From BP-133 sp040756995 (GTDB taxonomy: Bacteria; Actinomycetota; Acidimicrobiia; IMCC26256; BP-133), in NCBI GenBank assembly GCA_040756995.1, contig JBFLYK010000017.1:62001-126000 (forward strand): a stretch of 64,000 nt of DNA. Reading direction: 5' to 3'. Below the pieces are notes generated by a model. It was not told the origin of the DNA. It searched no databases and saw only the letters and a program-made list of their open reading frames with translations. Of the stretch, positions 32,982-42,500 are shown in pieces. The stretch's first letter is position 1. Each line of letters starts with the position of its first letter. Made by a program: the position numbers and the translations under genes.

Positions 32982-33415
32982 ACCCCTCGTCGCCTCGGTG
33001 GGCGCGCCGCTTGGCCGCACCGGTCGCGCTCGTCATGTTGGTGATGGCGCGCGCGGCATTCGGGAGTTGGGCGGGGTCCGTCTCGGCGAGCCATAGCCTC
33101 TCCACCGCCACGCTGGAGCCCGTCAGCGGCCTTACCGTGGCGACGGGCTGCAGCGGTCTGCTCGACCTTTTGGCTAAGGCCGACCTGTCCTGGACGGCGA
33201 CCCCCTCCGGCTTCGCCGAGGGCTACAAGGTCGAGCGCTGGCAGGACCTCACCGTCGAAGCCACCGCCGTTGTCACGCCGCGCACCTCGACCACGAGCAC
33301 CCAGACGGGGCTGGCCACTGGCACCACCTACACCTGGAAGGTCTATGCCTACGCCCATTCGTGGACCTCGACGATCGTCGCCGTGACCGCCACCACTCCC
33401 GCCCTGTGCCTCTAA
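32978..33415 (+). CDS. Secreted protein with a fibronectin-III-like domain
   Basis: This 145-residue protein starts at a GTG overlapping the corrected peptidase stop. It has a signal peptide (about residues 10-33, 'APVALVMLVMARAAFGSW') and a beta-sandwich region 'ADLSWTATPSGFAEGYKVER...TGLATGTTYTWKVYAYA', which has the strand pattern of fibronectin type III domains. It is the third gene of the TasA-like operon and is probably exported with the fibre, perhaps as a minor subunit or adhesin (inference). Confidence 0.65.
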   Translation: MNPSSPRWARRLAAPVALVMLVMARAAFGSWAGSVSASHSLSTATLEPVSGLTVATGCSGLLDLLAKADLSWTATPSGFAEGYKVERWQDLTVEATAVVTPRTSTTSTQTGLATGTTYTWKVYAYAHSWTSTIVAVTATTPALCL

Positions 33416-33553
33416 ACGATGCTCCAGACCCTGCCGCCCAGGTCTCTCACCGACCAACGGTGAGGGAGCGCCGAGAATCGGCTCGGGACCCGTATCCCGG
33501 CCGGAAGGTTCGGCGATTACCAGTTCGAGATCCGCACCCGGCTCTCACCGACA

Positions 33554-33628
33554 TCGAAAAGGCGACCTGCCGGCGACGGTAGCAAGCAAAGCCCACGGGC
33601 CTCACGTCAGGTGTCCGGGCTACCGAAA
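33554..33628 (+). promoter_or_regulatory. Divergent c-di-GMP-I-like riboswitch before the membrane/Pro-rich protein gene
   Basis: The 3' half is strongly GEMM-I-like (CAAAGCC, GGGCCT and CCGGGCTACCGA). The 5' half differs: AGGCGACC instead of GGCAAACC, and GGTAGCAAGCAAAGCC instead of GGGACGCAAAGCC. The ribosome-binding site GGAGG starts two bases after the aptamer, 6 bp from the ATG at 33641. Ligand binding may be altered or lost. The rest of the 33416-33640 gap shows nothing else. Confidence 0.65.
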
Positions 33629-33640
33629 TGGAGGAAGATC

Positions 33641-34339
33641 ATGATTTCCAGCCTGTTGTCTGGCCTGGCGGCGAAACTGAGTGCCGCCGGCCTTGCTGCC
33701 AAAGCGAGCGTCGGCCTGACCATGGCGGCGGCGAGCGTCACCGGCGGCGCTGCCGCCGGGGTTCTCCCCGAACCCGTTCAGCACGCCGTGGCCGGGGTTG
33801 CCAACGCCGTGACCCCCTTCCACTTCCCGGACCAGGCCGCCGACCCCGCCGACTTCGGCGACCGGGTCAGCGACGACGCCCGGGACGACGAACCGGGGGT
33901 GGACGGCTCCGTCATCGCGGACGAAACCCGCCAGCTGGGCGAGGAGCGGCGAGCGGAGGCGGGCGCTCCCGATGAGCCCGGTGCCGAGGGTCTCGACCGG
34001 GCCCGTCAGACACCGGCCGCTGACCACCTGCCCGCCACCTTGCCGGCCGGCCGGTCGACGGTCGATCAGTACCGGCCGGTGGAGCCTCCGAGCGGCATCC
34101 CGGCCCAGGTCCCTGCGGGCCGACCTGAGAACGTCCCCAGCGGCGAGCCCGACGGCACCCCCAGCCAGCCCCAGAACGTCCCCAGCGGCCAGCCGGACGA
34201 CACCCCCAGCCAGCCCGATGACGTCCCCAGCGGCCAGCCGGAGGAAGTTCCCACCGGCCAGCCGCAGACCGCCCCCGCCGCCCCGCCGGTGGAGACGCCG
34301 AGTGGCCAACCGAGCGGAACGCCGAGGGGACGGCCGTAG
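33641..34339 (+). CDS. Membrane protein with Pro-rich repeat tail, paralogue of the anti-sigma partners
   Basis: This 232-residue protein begins directly with the membrane segment and the family motif 'VLPEPVQHAVAGVANAVTPF' (about residues 45-64) and lacks the cytoplasmic N-terminal part of its relatives at 7717-8631 and 30262-31278. The C-terminal 100 residues repeat 'NVPSGQPDDTPSQP'-like units, suggesting an extended wall-spanning tail. GGAGG lies 6 bp before the ATG and directly behind a riboswitch, so its synthesis probably responds to a cyclic dinucleotide. Function is unknown; it may compete with or replace the anti-sigma protein's extracellular part. Confidence 0.65.
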   Translation: MISSLLSGLAAKLSAAGLAAKASVGLTMAAASVTGGAAAGVLPEPVQHAVAGVANAVTPFHFPDQAADPADFGDRVSDDARDDEPGVDGSVIADETRQLGEERRAEAGAPDEPGAEGLDRARQTPAADHLPATLPAGRSTVDQYRPVEPPSGIPAQVPAGRPENVPSGEPDGTPSQPQNVPSGQPDDTPSQPDDVPSGQPEEVPTGQPQTAPAAPPVETPSGQPSGTPRGRP

Positions 34340-34400
34340 CGGCGCGGGAGTCCCGGAGGCTGAGCAATCCCCGGCCTCACCGGTTTCGATGATCGCCGCA

Positions 34401-34437
34401 CTGGACCGGGCCGTCGGGAGTCGACGGCCCGGTCCAG
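34401..34437 (+). terminator. Strong hairpin terminator
   Basis: CTGGACCGGGCCGTC (34401-34415) pairs perfectly with GACGGCCCGGTCCAG (34423-34437) over 15 bp around a 7-base loop. It separates the Pro-rich membrane protein gene from the riboswitch of the GGDEF-EAL gene, so the latter has its own promoter in 34440-34530. Confidence 0.8.
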
Positions 34438-34529
34438 GACTCCGGCGAACTGGACAAATGCGCAGCTTCCTGCCTCGGCGGCGACGAATCCGCTTAATCC
34501 AGTTCGAACCCGGCTCGATCATCGGAAGA

Positions 34530-34603
34530 CAACGAAAGGGCAAACCCGTCGCGAGGCGGGGACGCAAAGCCACGGGGCCCAAGCGGCTAGCCGGGCTACC
34601 GAA
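34530..34603 (+). promoter_or_regulatory. c-di-GMP-I (GEMM) riboswitch before the GGDEF-EAL gene
   Basis: All consensus blocks are present: GGGCAAACC, a P2 stem, GGGGACGCAAAGCC, GGGCCC and AGCCGGGCTACCGA. It ends 14 bp before the GTG start of a c-di-GMP synthesis/degradation enzyme, giving a direct feedback loop. The core is identical over 34 bases to the orphan copy at 29364-29440. Confidence 0.92.
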
Positions 34604-34617
34604 CAGAAAGACGAACC

Positions 34618-36858
34618 GTGGCGATCAGCTTCCCGCTCCTTCGGCGGCCATCCTCTCTCCCGAGCGTCCGTCCCTCTCCCAGCATCCGAGTCACCTGGCG
34701 CCGCATGGTCGTCCTCTATGTGGCCATCGCAGTGACCATCGGCGTCGTCGCCCTCGCCTTGTCGAGCTTTCAACGGAACGTCGCCCGCGAGACGATCTCG
34801 CACCTCGAAGCAGAAGTGGGCGGGTTGGCAACCCTCGAACGGTCCCTCCTGTCGGCGGAGGAGCCGATCGGAGTCATCCTCTACGAGGTGGGAGACCCGC
34901 TGGTCCTCGAGGACAACTGGCGCCGGTTCCACGAGGTCGACAGCGACATCCGCTCCCGCCTCGCTCAGTTTTCCGCCGCCACCCACAGCCTGGACTCGGT
35001 GGCGAAGGCCACTGAGCAGCACTGGTCCGGCATCGCCGAGGAGGTCGGCGCCGCCCGCCGGCTCTGGGGAACTGGAGCTGTGGCGGCCGGGCTCGCCGGC
35101 GGAAAAGATCCCTACGCGGACACGGTTTGGAACCGGCTGCGCATCATCAAGGACACAATGGCTGACGGTCTCGTCGCCGTGACGGCCGACGGGCGAAAGC
35201 ATGTCCGTGAGGCGGACCGCCGGCAGGCGATCGTCCCGCCCATCCTGGTGGCCATGGTGCTCGCCGCGCTGGGCGCCGGCCTTCTCTCTGGCCGGCGGTT
35301 GTCCCGCCGGGTCGTGTCACCGCTCTCTGGTCTCCGTGAAGCGGCAGGCCGCATCCGGGACGGCGACCTCGACCGGCCGGTCGACGTCGAGCCATGTGCC
35401 GCGAGGGAAGCGACCGAGTTGGCGGTCGCGATGAACGACATGGCCGCCGGACTCAGCCGGATCCAGGACCAGCTGCGACACCAGGCGTTCCACGACCCGC
35501 TCACTGGCTTGGCCAACCGGGCGCTCCTGACCGACCGCCTCAACCACGCCTTGGTCCGCCACCAGCGCTCAGGACGGCTCTTCGGCCTGGTGCTCCTCGA
35601 CCTCGACGACTTCAAGTCGATCAACGACAGCCTCGGCCACTGGGCGGGTGACGCACTGCTGGTCAACATCGCCGACCGACTCGCTCGCTGTACCCGGGAG
35701 TCCGACACGTTGGCTCGGCTCGGTGGCGACGAATTCGCCATCCTCCTGGAGGATCTCGCCGATCCGAAGGATGCGGTGCACGTGGCCGAGCGCATCCTCG
35801 AGGAGCTCGGCGGCGTCTTCAGCTTCGACGGGCGGGCTTTCCCGGTCTCGGCCAGCCTCGGAATTGCGCTTGCCGAAACGGGCGGCGTCGCCGTTGAGGA
35901 TCTCATCCGCGACGCCGACGTGGCGATGTACATCACCAAGAGCAACGGCAAGGGTTCGTACACACTGTTTGAAGGGGGCATGCACGTCGCCGTCAAAGAA
36001 CGCCTCCAGCTCAAGAGCGACCTGTCTCAGGCCCTCGGTACGGACCAGTTGACGCTGCACTACCAGCCGATCATCGACCTCCGCTCCGGCCGCATCAGCG
36101 GGGTGGAAGCGCTCGCCCGCTGGCACCATCCCGGCCGCGGCGACATGGTGTCGCCAGCGGAGTTCATCCCCGTCGCCGAGGAATCAGGCCTCATCGTGCC
36201 CCTCGGCCTGTGGGTCCTCGAAACGGCGTGCCGTGAGATTCAGGGATGGCGACAGGCCGGCGTGGCCGAGCCCGGGCTCCGGTTGAGCGTCAACGTGTCC
36301 GGCCGCCAGCTTGAGGATCCGGACTTTGTGGGCAAGGTGCAGCGGGTGATCCAACAGACCGACTTCGACCCCGCCATGCTGATCCTCGAAATCACGGAAA
36401 GCGTTGTGGTGAGCCGGCTGGACGACACTGTGCCTCGCCTCACCGAACTGAAACGCCTGGGCATCCAGCTCGCCATCGACGACTTCGGGACCGGCTACTC
36501 CTCCTTGAGCTCGCTGCAGCGGCTTCCGGTCGACATCCTCAAGATCGACAAGTCCTTTATCGATCACCTCGAGTCGGAAGGCGAGAACGGCGCTCTGGCG
36601 CGGGCAATCCTCGGTCTCGGCCAGACGCTGCAACTGCAGACGGTTGCCGAAGGCGTCGAGCGCGGCGGCCAAGCCGACGAACTCCAAAGGCTCGACTGTG
36701 ACATGGCGCAGGGATACTTCTACGCCCGCCCGACTCCCCGGGCCGATCTGCTGGCGCTCCTCAAGGGGGGCTCAAGCGTACGCCGGCCGATGGCTGGCGG
36801 AACGGACGGTTTGGGGCTCAGCCCGCACAGCGCCGGAGTCGAAGCCGAACGCGGCTAG
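34618..36858 (+). CDS. Membrane GGDEF-EAL protein (c-di-GMP cyclase/phosphodiesterase)
   Basis: This 746-residue protein has a membrane helix at about 31-51, an extracytoplasmic helical sensor (52-200), a second helix (about 205-225), a HAMP-like linker and a GGDEF domain with intact 'RLGGDEFAILLED' (about residue 367). An EAL domain follows, with 'VEALARWHHP' (about 496) and 'DDFGTGYSSL'. Both catalytic signatures are intact, so it may make or degrade c-di-GMP depending on the sensor input. The GTG start at 34618 is 14 bp behind a c-di-GMP riboswitch, so its product or substrate controls its own expression. It probably sets the signal for the surface operons on both sides. Confidence 0.93.
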   Translation: MAISFPLLRRPSSLPSVRPSPSIRVTWRRMVVLYVAIAVTIGVVALALSSFQRNVARETISHLEAEVGGLATLERSLLSAEEPIGVILYEVGDPLVLEDNWRRFHEVDSDIRSRLAQFSAATHSLDSVAKATEQHWSGIAEEVGAARRLWGTGAVAAGLAGGKDPYADTVWNRLRIIKDTMADGLVAVTADGRKHVREADRRQAIVPPILVAMVLAALGAGLLSGRRLSRRVVSPLSGLREAAGRIRDGDLDRPVDVEPCAAREATELAVAMNDMAAGLSRIQDQLRHQAFHDPLTGLANRALLTDRLNHALVRHQRSGRLFGLVLLDLDDFKSINDSLGHWAGDALLVNIADRLARCTRESDTLARLGGDEFAILLEDLADPKDAVHVAERILEELGGVFSFDGRAFPVSASLGIALAETGGVAVEDLIRDADVAMYITKSNGKGSYTLFEGGMHVAVKERLQLKSDLSQALGTDQLTLHYQPIIDLRSGRISGVEALARWHHPGRGDMVSPAEFIPVAEESGLIVPLGLWVLETACREIQGWRQAGVAEPGLRLSVNVSGRQLEDPDFVGKVQRVIQQTDFDPAMLILEITESVVVSRLDDTVPRLTELKRLGIQLAIDDFGTGYSSLSSLQRLPVDILKIDKSFIDHLESEGENGALARAILGLGQTLQLQTVAEGVERGGQADELQRLDCDMAQGYFYARPTPRADLLALLKGGSSVRRPMAGGTDGLGLSPHSAGVEAERG

Positions 36859-37004
36859 GCCAGCCTCATTTGCTCCGGCCGGTGCAGCGGCGGCGTCGAT
36901 CTCCGCTACCCGGCGATTTCATCCCCAGGACAAGGCGCCTCGAGCTGTTCTCTCAAGGTCCGTTCCGTGACTGCCGATACCAATCATGCCGGAATCTCCG
37001 GCTT

Positions 37005-37081
37005 CGAACGAAAAGGGCAAACCCGGGGCGACCCGGGGACGCAAAGCCACGGGGCCCTCAGGGTCAGCCGGGCTACCGAAC
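37005..37081 (+). promoter_or_regulatory. c-di-GMP-I (GEMM) riboswitch before the second surface operon
   Basis: GGGCAAACCC, a P2 hairpin, GGGGACGCAAAGCC, GGGGCCC and AGCCGGGCTACCGA match the consensus closely. The ribosome-binding site AAAGGGA (37084-37090) follows at once, with ATG at 37098. Upstream, 36859-37004 holds no gene and must contain the promoter. Confidence 0.92.
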
Positions 37082-37097
37082 CGAAAGGGAAATGACC

Positions 37098-37517
37098 ATG
37101 AAGAAGCGCCTCGTCTACGGCGTCCTCGTCGGTGTCACCGCGTTCGCCGGTGTGACCGCCTCGGCGGCGACACTAGGTGGCATCACCAGCACCGGCCTCG
37201 GTGCCGATGACGTCACCGTCGCTTCGTGCGACACCAACGGCGTCTCCACCAGCTACACCACCGCCTATAACACCACCACGGCGGCGGGCTACAAGGTCGA
37301 CGACATTACGGTCGCCGGCATCGCCGACGCCTGCAACGGCAAGTCGATGAAGATCACCCTCGTCGGGGCGAGCAACGCCTCTCTCGGTGAGGTGACGGCC
37401 ACAGTCGCCGTCAACTCCACTGCCACCCCGGCCGACACGAGCGACACCGTCGACTTCCTCGCCACCAACAAGTTGGCGGAGGACGTCCAGGGCATCCACG
37501 TCGTCATCTCCGGCTGA
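37098..37517 (+). CDS. Small secreted surface protein (major subunit candidate)
   Basis: This 139-residue protein begins 'MKKRLVYGVLVGVTAFAGVTASAATLGG', a signal peptide with a likely cut after ASA. The mature part is Thr/Val/Ala/Asp-rich with two cysteines ('VASCDTNG', 'IADACNGK') and beta-strand patterns, resembling a small pilin-like or fibre subunit. ATG 37098 is preferred over 37092 for spacing from AAAGGGA. It is the first gene behind a c-di-GMP riboswitch and is followed by a strong hairpin and a paralogue. I do not recognise a named family. Confidence 0.7.
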   Translation: MKKRLVYGVLVGVTAFAGVTASAATLGGITSTGLGADDVTVASCDTNGVSTSYTTAYNTTTAAGYKVDDITVAGIADACNGKSMKITLVGASNASLGEVTATVAVNSTATPADTSDTVDFLATNKLAEDVQGIHVVISG

Positions 37518-37543
37518 TCTCTCTGAGGTCAACGTCGCAGAGT

Positions 37544-37569
37544 GGCCCGGGGGTATCCACCCCCGGGCC
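37544..37569 (+). terminator. Intercistronic hairpin after the first surface-protein gene
   Basis: GGCCCGGGGGT (37544-37554) and ACCCCCGGGCC (37559-37569) form a perfect 11-bp stem with a 4-base loop, 26 bp after the stop and 19 bp before the next ATG. It probably reduces read-through or protects the upstream mRNA, so that the first gene is the most abundant product. Confidence 0.65.
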
Positions 37570-37587
37570 GATCACTGGAGAGCATCC

Positions 37588-37986
37588 ATGAGTCGACGAA
37601 TCCCGCTCCTCCTTCTCGCCGCCGCCACCGCTGCGGGGGCCCTGACCGCCTCGGCGGCCACGCTCGGAGGACTGTCGTCGGGCACTCTCGCCGCCGGCGG
37701 TTCCGCCCTCGCTGCCTGTGACGCCGATGGTGTGACAATCACCTACACGACGTCCGGCGGGGCCGTCACCCACGTCGCCATCGGCGGCATCGCCGATCCC
37801 GAGTGCGAGGGCGGCAGCCTGGCGGTCACCCTCGTCGACACGACGAACGCCAGCGTCGCCTCGGCCGCGGCGACCACGATCCCGACCGACGCCGACACCA
37901 CCGACAGCACGCTCACCTTGCCCGTTTCCCCGAACGCTGCCGCTGACAACGTGGCCGCCTACCACGTCTCGATCACGGGTCCATGA
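37588..37986 (+). CDS. Small secreted surface protein, paralogue of the preceding gene
   Basis: This 132-residue protein has a signal peptide 'LLLLAAATAAGALTASAATLGG' that ends with the same ASAATLGG sequence as the gene before it. The mature domain shares the pattern 'ACDADGVTITYTT...IGGIADPECEGGSLAVTLVDTTNASV', including two cysteines at matching places. It is therefore a duplicated subunit, perhaps a minor one. The stop overlaps the next start (ATGA), so translation is coupled to the DNRLRE protein. Confidence 0.7.
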   Translation: MSRRIPLLLLAAATAAGALTASAATLGGLSSGTLAAGGSALAACDADGVTITYTTSGGAVTHVAIGGIADPECEGGSLAVTLVDTTNASVASAAATTIPTDADTTDSTLTLPVSPNAAADNVAAYHVSITGP

Positions 37987-38666
37987 TGCGCCGCCCCCTG
38001 CTTCGCCACCCCCGCCGGCAACGACTGTGGCTCCTGCTGGCCTCCATAGCCCTCGTTCCGCTCGTCCGCGCCGACGCCGCCTCGCTCGCCGTAGCCACGC
38101 AACGGCTCACCTCGCACAGAGCCGCCTCCCAGGTCCCGCCGACCACGTGCAGCCTGGCACCCGCTGCTGACACCTATGTCTCCGAGGACGCCAACGCCAG
38201 CAACTACGGCACGAGCACGTCTCTCCTCGTCCGCTCGGCGGCCGGTGCCAACCGCCGTGCCGTCCTGCGCTTCGATCTCTCCTCCTGCTCGATTCCGTCC
38301 AACGCCTCAATCCGCACCGCCGCACTGCGGCTCACCCTCACGTCGCCGCCAACTGTGAGCCGCACCTACGAGGTGCACCGGGCGTCGGCGGCGTGGACCG
38401 AGGACACGGTGACATGGAGCACTCAACCGTCGGTCGCAGCGCCCGCCACATCGTCGGCGGTAACGGGCATGACGGCGGGCGCCATCGTCGAGTGGAGCGT
38501 CAAGGCCGACGTGGAAGCGTTCGTGCAGGGAATGGTGACCAACGAGGGCTGGCGAATCAGCGACGCGACCGAGAGCGAATCCACCGCGCTCGAGAGCGGG
38601 TTCGCGGCCCGGGAAGAAGCCACCTCTTCCAGCCGCCCGATTCTCACCGTGACGTACTACCCGTGA
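37983..38666 (+). CDS. Secreted DNRLRE-domain surface protein
   Basis: This 227-residue protein has a signal peptide (about residues 12-35) and a DNRLRE/CBM96-like domain. Characteristic segments are 'ADTYVSEDANASNYGTSTSL', 'RAVLRFDLSS', 'AALRLTLTSPPTVSRTYEVH', 'AWTEDTVTWSTQP' and 'SSRPILTVTYYP'. Such domains occur in exported adhesive or carbohydrate-binding proteins. It is the third gene of the riboswitch operon, coupled to the upstream paralogue, and is probably a cap, tip or anchoring protein (inference). Confidence 0.8.
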   Translation: MMRRPLLRHPRRQRLWLLLASIALVPLVRADAASLAVATQRLTSHRAASQVPPTTCSLAPAADTYVSEDANASNYGTSTSLLVRSAAGANRRAVLRFDLSSCSIPSNASIRTAALRLTLTSPPTVSRTYEVHRASAAWTEDTVTWSTQPSVAAPATSSAVTGMTAGAIVEWSVKADVEAFVQGMVTNEGWRISDATESESTALESGFAAREEATSSSRPILTVTYYP

Positions 38667-38692
38667 CTCCGTCGGACCATTGAAGGGCGACG

Positions 38693-39367
38693 ATGAACGA
38701 CCACGGAGATCTATTGCCAGCGGACAGGCGGTCGCAGGATGCCCTCCCGCCCGACTCCCGGTTGCGCGAGACCGCGACTGCGATGTCCCGGCCGTGGTCG
38801 CCGGTCGAAGCGGGCGTACCCCGGGTGATCGCCCTCCTGCTCAGCCTCGTTCTCGCGGTCGGCTGGCTCGTCGCGCTCCGTCCCCTCGCGCTTGGAGGCT
38901 CGGCGGCCTACGTTGTGGTCTCGGGCCGGAGCATGGAGCCAACCTACAGGACCGGTGACCTCGTCATCGTCCGAGCCGCCCCGGCGTACGACATCGGGGA
39001 CATTGTCGCGTTCCGCGTGCCGGACGAGAGCACCGGTCGTCGCCCTGTCGTGATCCATCGGATCGTCGCAGGCGACGCCTCGGGCTACGTTCTCCAAGGG
39101 GACAACAAGAAGGAACGGGACCTCTGGCGGCCCCGTCCCGAAGATGTCCTCGGTCGGGCGTGGCTGACGCTCCCGCGGGGCGGCTTCATCCTTGCCGCAG
39201 CCCGTTCGCCGCTCGTTCTCGCCGTGCTCGCAGGCCTCTTCGCCTTCCTCGCGACGGTCGCGCCTTCGGCCGACGACCGGAATCGCAACCGTTCGCCCAG
39301 AGGCCGCTGGCCAACTGCCCGCAAGCGTCTGCGGCTGGGCCCCGCCACCTCCGCCGCTGGACCGTAG
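38693..39367 (+). CDS. ER-type (SipW-like) signal peptidase I
   Basis: This 224-residue peptidase has an N-terminal hydrophilic extension, a membrane helix ('VIALLLSLVLAVGWLVAL', about 44-61), the catalytic serine in 'VVSGRSMEPTYRTGDLVIV' and 'RPVVIHRIVAGD' with histidine as the general base. 'QGDNKKERDLWRP' and a C-terminal helix follow. Unlike its frameshifted relative at 32275-32981, it is intact and could serve both surface operons. It is the last gene of the second operon and presumably matures the three exported proteins before it. Confidence 0.85.
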   Translation: MNDHGDLLPADRRSQDALPPDSRLRETATAMSRPWSPVEAGVPRVIALLLSLVLAVGWLVALRPLALGGSAAYVVVSGRSMEPTYRTGDLVIVRAAPAYDIGDIVAFRVPDESTGRRPVVIHRIVAGDASGYVLQGDNKKERDLWRPRPEDVLGRAWLTLPRGGFILAAARSPLVLAVLAGLFAFLATVAPSADDRNRNRSPRGRWPTARKRLRLGPATSAAGP

Positions 39368-39547
39368 GCCCGCGGACGATAGGAGCCGGGATCGGGGATC
39401 CCGAAACCGCTTGCGCGGACCCGGTTGCGCGGTCCCTCGAGGCGAACCCGCGTCTATAAACGCCTCGATCGTGCGCTGAAATCATCGTTGTCCTGGCGGC
39501 CCGACGATCCAGATGCTTCGCCGGCGGTACCAGGGTAGAAAGCGGGG

Positions 39548-42500
39548 GTGAGTTCCCTCGTGCCCGATGATCCAGAAGCGTCCGGAGCCCTGTCACCCGG
39601 TTTCGTAGGTCGGCTCGCTGGCATCTTCTTTCTGGTCGCCGGAGCGACGACGGCTGTATCGGCGGCATGGATGCTGCCCGAGGGCGGGAACCGTCAGGCG
39701 CTCTGGGTGGTGACCATCGCCGCCGTGGCGGTAGGGGTCGGCGCATGGCGGGCTTCCTGGCCGCGGTGGCGTGCGGCGGCGATGCGCTGGACCCTGGTTC
39801 CGGCCGCGCTGGTGCTCATTGCCGCCGGCAACCACTTCGGCGGTCTGGACCCGTACACCTACGACGTCGCCTTTCCTTTGGTGTTCGCGTGGATCGGGCT
39901 GAGCCAGCCCCGGTGGACCTCCCTCCGCTTCGCTGCCCCCGCCGGTGCCTCCTATTTGTTGCCGCTGGCGGCCGCGGGTCGCCCGGCGGCGGAGCTGTCC
40001 ACGGTGTTCCTCGTCATGCCCCTGTTCGTGACGCTCGGCGAGGGCTGTGCCTGGGTCGCCGACCGGCTCCGGGCCGCCGAGGCCGATGTGCGGATGGCGG
40101 TGGCTGGCATGGAGCGGCTGCTGGAAGCGACGACGACTCTGGCCCGGGCCGGCGCGGCCCGTGAGGCCGCCGGCATGACGGCCGATTTCGCCATGGAACT
40201 TCTCCGCGCCGATCGGGTCCAGGTGATGGTTGCCGAGGAGCAGGGATCGTCGCGTTTCGTCAGCTATGGCCAGCGCAACATTCCCCTGCCGCTCGGCGAG
40301 GCGGTGGTGGACGCTGCCAGCGAGCCCACCGGGACCGGCCTGGCGGTGCGAACCGGCCAGACGCTCTTCGTAGCCGACTTCCCGTTGTCGCCGGTGATCT
40401 CCCCTCACCTGGCCCGGCTCATTCCGGCCGCCTCGGCCGTCTTCATCCCCCTCCCCGGCGAAGGCGGTTTCCTGGGAGCGGTGGTGGTGATGTGGGACAC
40501 TCCCCGAGCGGGGCTGGATCGGGTCTCCCAGCGGGCCGTCGAGGTCCTCTCCGCTGAGGCGGGGCGGGCTCTCGAGCGCACCCGAGCGGAGGCCCGGCTC
40601 GCCCGGGACCTGGGCGAGGGCAGGCAGGCGGTGGCCCTTCTACGCCGGGAACGGGCGTTTCTGCAACTCCTCCAGCGGGTGGCGATGGCGGCCAACGAGT
40701 CCCGGACCGTGGAAGAGGCGCTCCAGCGGGCAATCGACGAGGTCTGTGCCTACACCAGCTGGCCCGTGGGCCACGCCTACCTGCCCGACCCCGAGGGGAT
40801 TCTGGTGCCGGCCGACATCTGGCACCTGGACGATGAGGAGCGGTTCGGTCCGTTCCGACGCGCCACCGAAGAGACCCATCTCCCGCCGGGAGTCGGCCTA
40901 CCGGGACGGGTGGCGGTCTCGGGAGAACCCGCCTGGGAGCCCGATGTCACCGTCGAGGCGCACTTCCCCAGGGCGGCGGCCACCCGTCTGGTGGGGCTGC
41001 GGGCCGCTCTTGGTGTTCCCGTGCTGGCGGAAGCGAAGGTCGTGGCCGTCCTGGAGTTCTTTTTCTCTGAGCCGCTCGAACCGGACGAGTCGCTGCTCGA
41101 GCTGGCCCGCCACATCGGGAGCCAGCTCGCCCGGGTGGCGGAGCGGCGTCGGGCCGAGGCGGCGCTTCGGGCCAGTGAAGAGCGGATCCGCACGGTCATC
41201 GACACTGCGGGGGAAGCCTTTGTGGGAATGGACGACACCGGACGGGTGACAGAGTGGAACCGCCAGGCGCAGGCGACCTTCGGCTGGGCCCGGGAGGAGG
41301 TGATCGGTCAGCCTGTGGCCGATCTGATCATTCCCGAAGATCTCCGGCCGGCTCATTGGGGGGGCCTGCAGCGCTTCCTGAACACCGGGGAGAGCGCACT
41401 GCTCGGCCACCGCCTGGAGCTACGGGCCCTTGACCGGGACGGCCGGCAGTTCCCGGTCGAGCTCACCGTGTGGGCCACCCGGATCGGGACCAGTTACGGG
41501 TTCAATGCCTTCGTGCGCGACATCTCGGAACGCAAACACCTCGAAGCCGAACTGACCCGCCAGGCGCTCCACGACCCGCTCACCGGCCTGCCCAACCGGA
41601 CGCTCCTGCTCGATCGGCTGGCCCACGCATTGATCCAAGGTGGGCGGGGCCGGCCCCCCGTTAGTGTCCTCTTTCTCGATCTGGATCGCTTCAAGACGGT
41701 CAACGACAGTCTCGGCCACGCCGCCGGCGACCGGCTGCTCGCCGCCGTGGGCGAGCGCCTGGCGGATTCGGTCCGGCCGTCCGACACCGTCGCCCGCCTC
41801 GGAGGCGACGAGTTCGCGGTGCTCCTCGAGGATGCCGGAGCCGACGATGCGGTCGGGGTCGCCCAGCGTGTGGGGGTGGCGCTGGATCTCCCCTTCCTCG
41901 TCGACGGTCACGAAGTCTTCGCCCGGGCCAGCATGGGGGTTGCCACCGGCGAACCGGGCGAGCACACCGCCGATGAGTTGCTGCGCAACGCCGACCTGGC
42001 CATGTACATGGCCAAAGCCCAGGGCAAGGCACGCTACGCACTGTTCGAAGCCGGGATGCACGCCGCCGTGGTTGGACGGCTCAGCCTGGAGGCCGACCTC
42101 CGCCGGGCCCTGGCTGCGGGAGAGTTCTTCCTCCACTACCAACCGGTGGTGCGCCTCGCCGACACCTCCCTGGTGGGCGTGGAGGCGCTCATCCGTTGGA
42201 GACGGGCGGGACATGACGTGGTGTCGCCCGGGGTGTTCATCCCCATCGCGGAAGAGACGGGGATGATCATCGAGATCGGGAGATGGGTCCTTTCGGAAGC
42301 GTGCCGGCAGGCGGCTGCCTGGCAGACCGAACACAACCTCGAGCCACGGTTGCATATGAGCGTCAACCTCTCGGCCCGCCAGCTCCAGGACCCTCACCTG
42401 GTGCAGGACATCGAGCAGACCCTGAGCGTCTGCGGGCTCGACCCCACCTGTCTCGTCATCGAGATCACCGAGAGCCTCCTCATGTCCGAGCCCGATGTCG

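Noticed and set aside
39368..39547. Sixth c-di-GMP riboswitch before the large GGDEF-EAL gene
   Set aside because: No ACGCAAAGCC or GGGCTACCGA block is present; the short region shows only promoter-size space.
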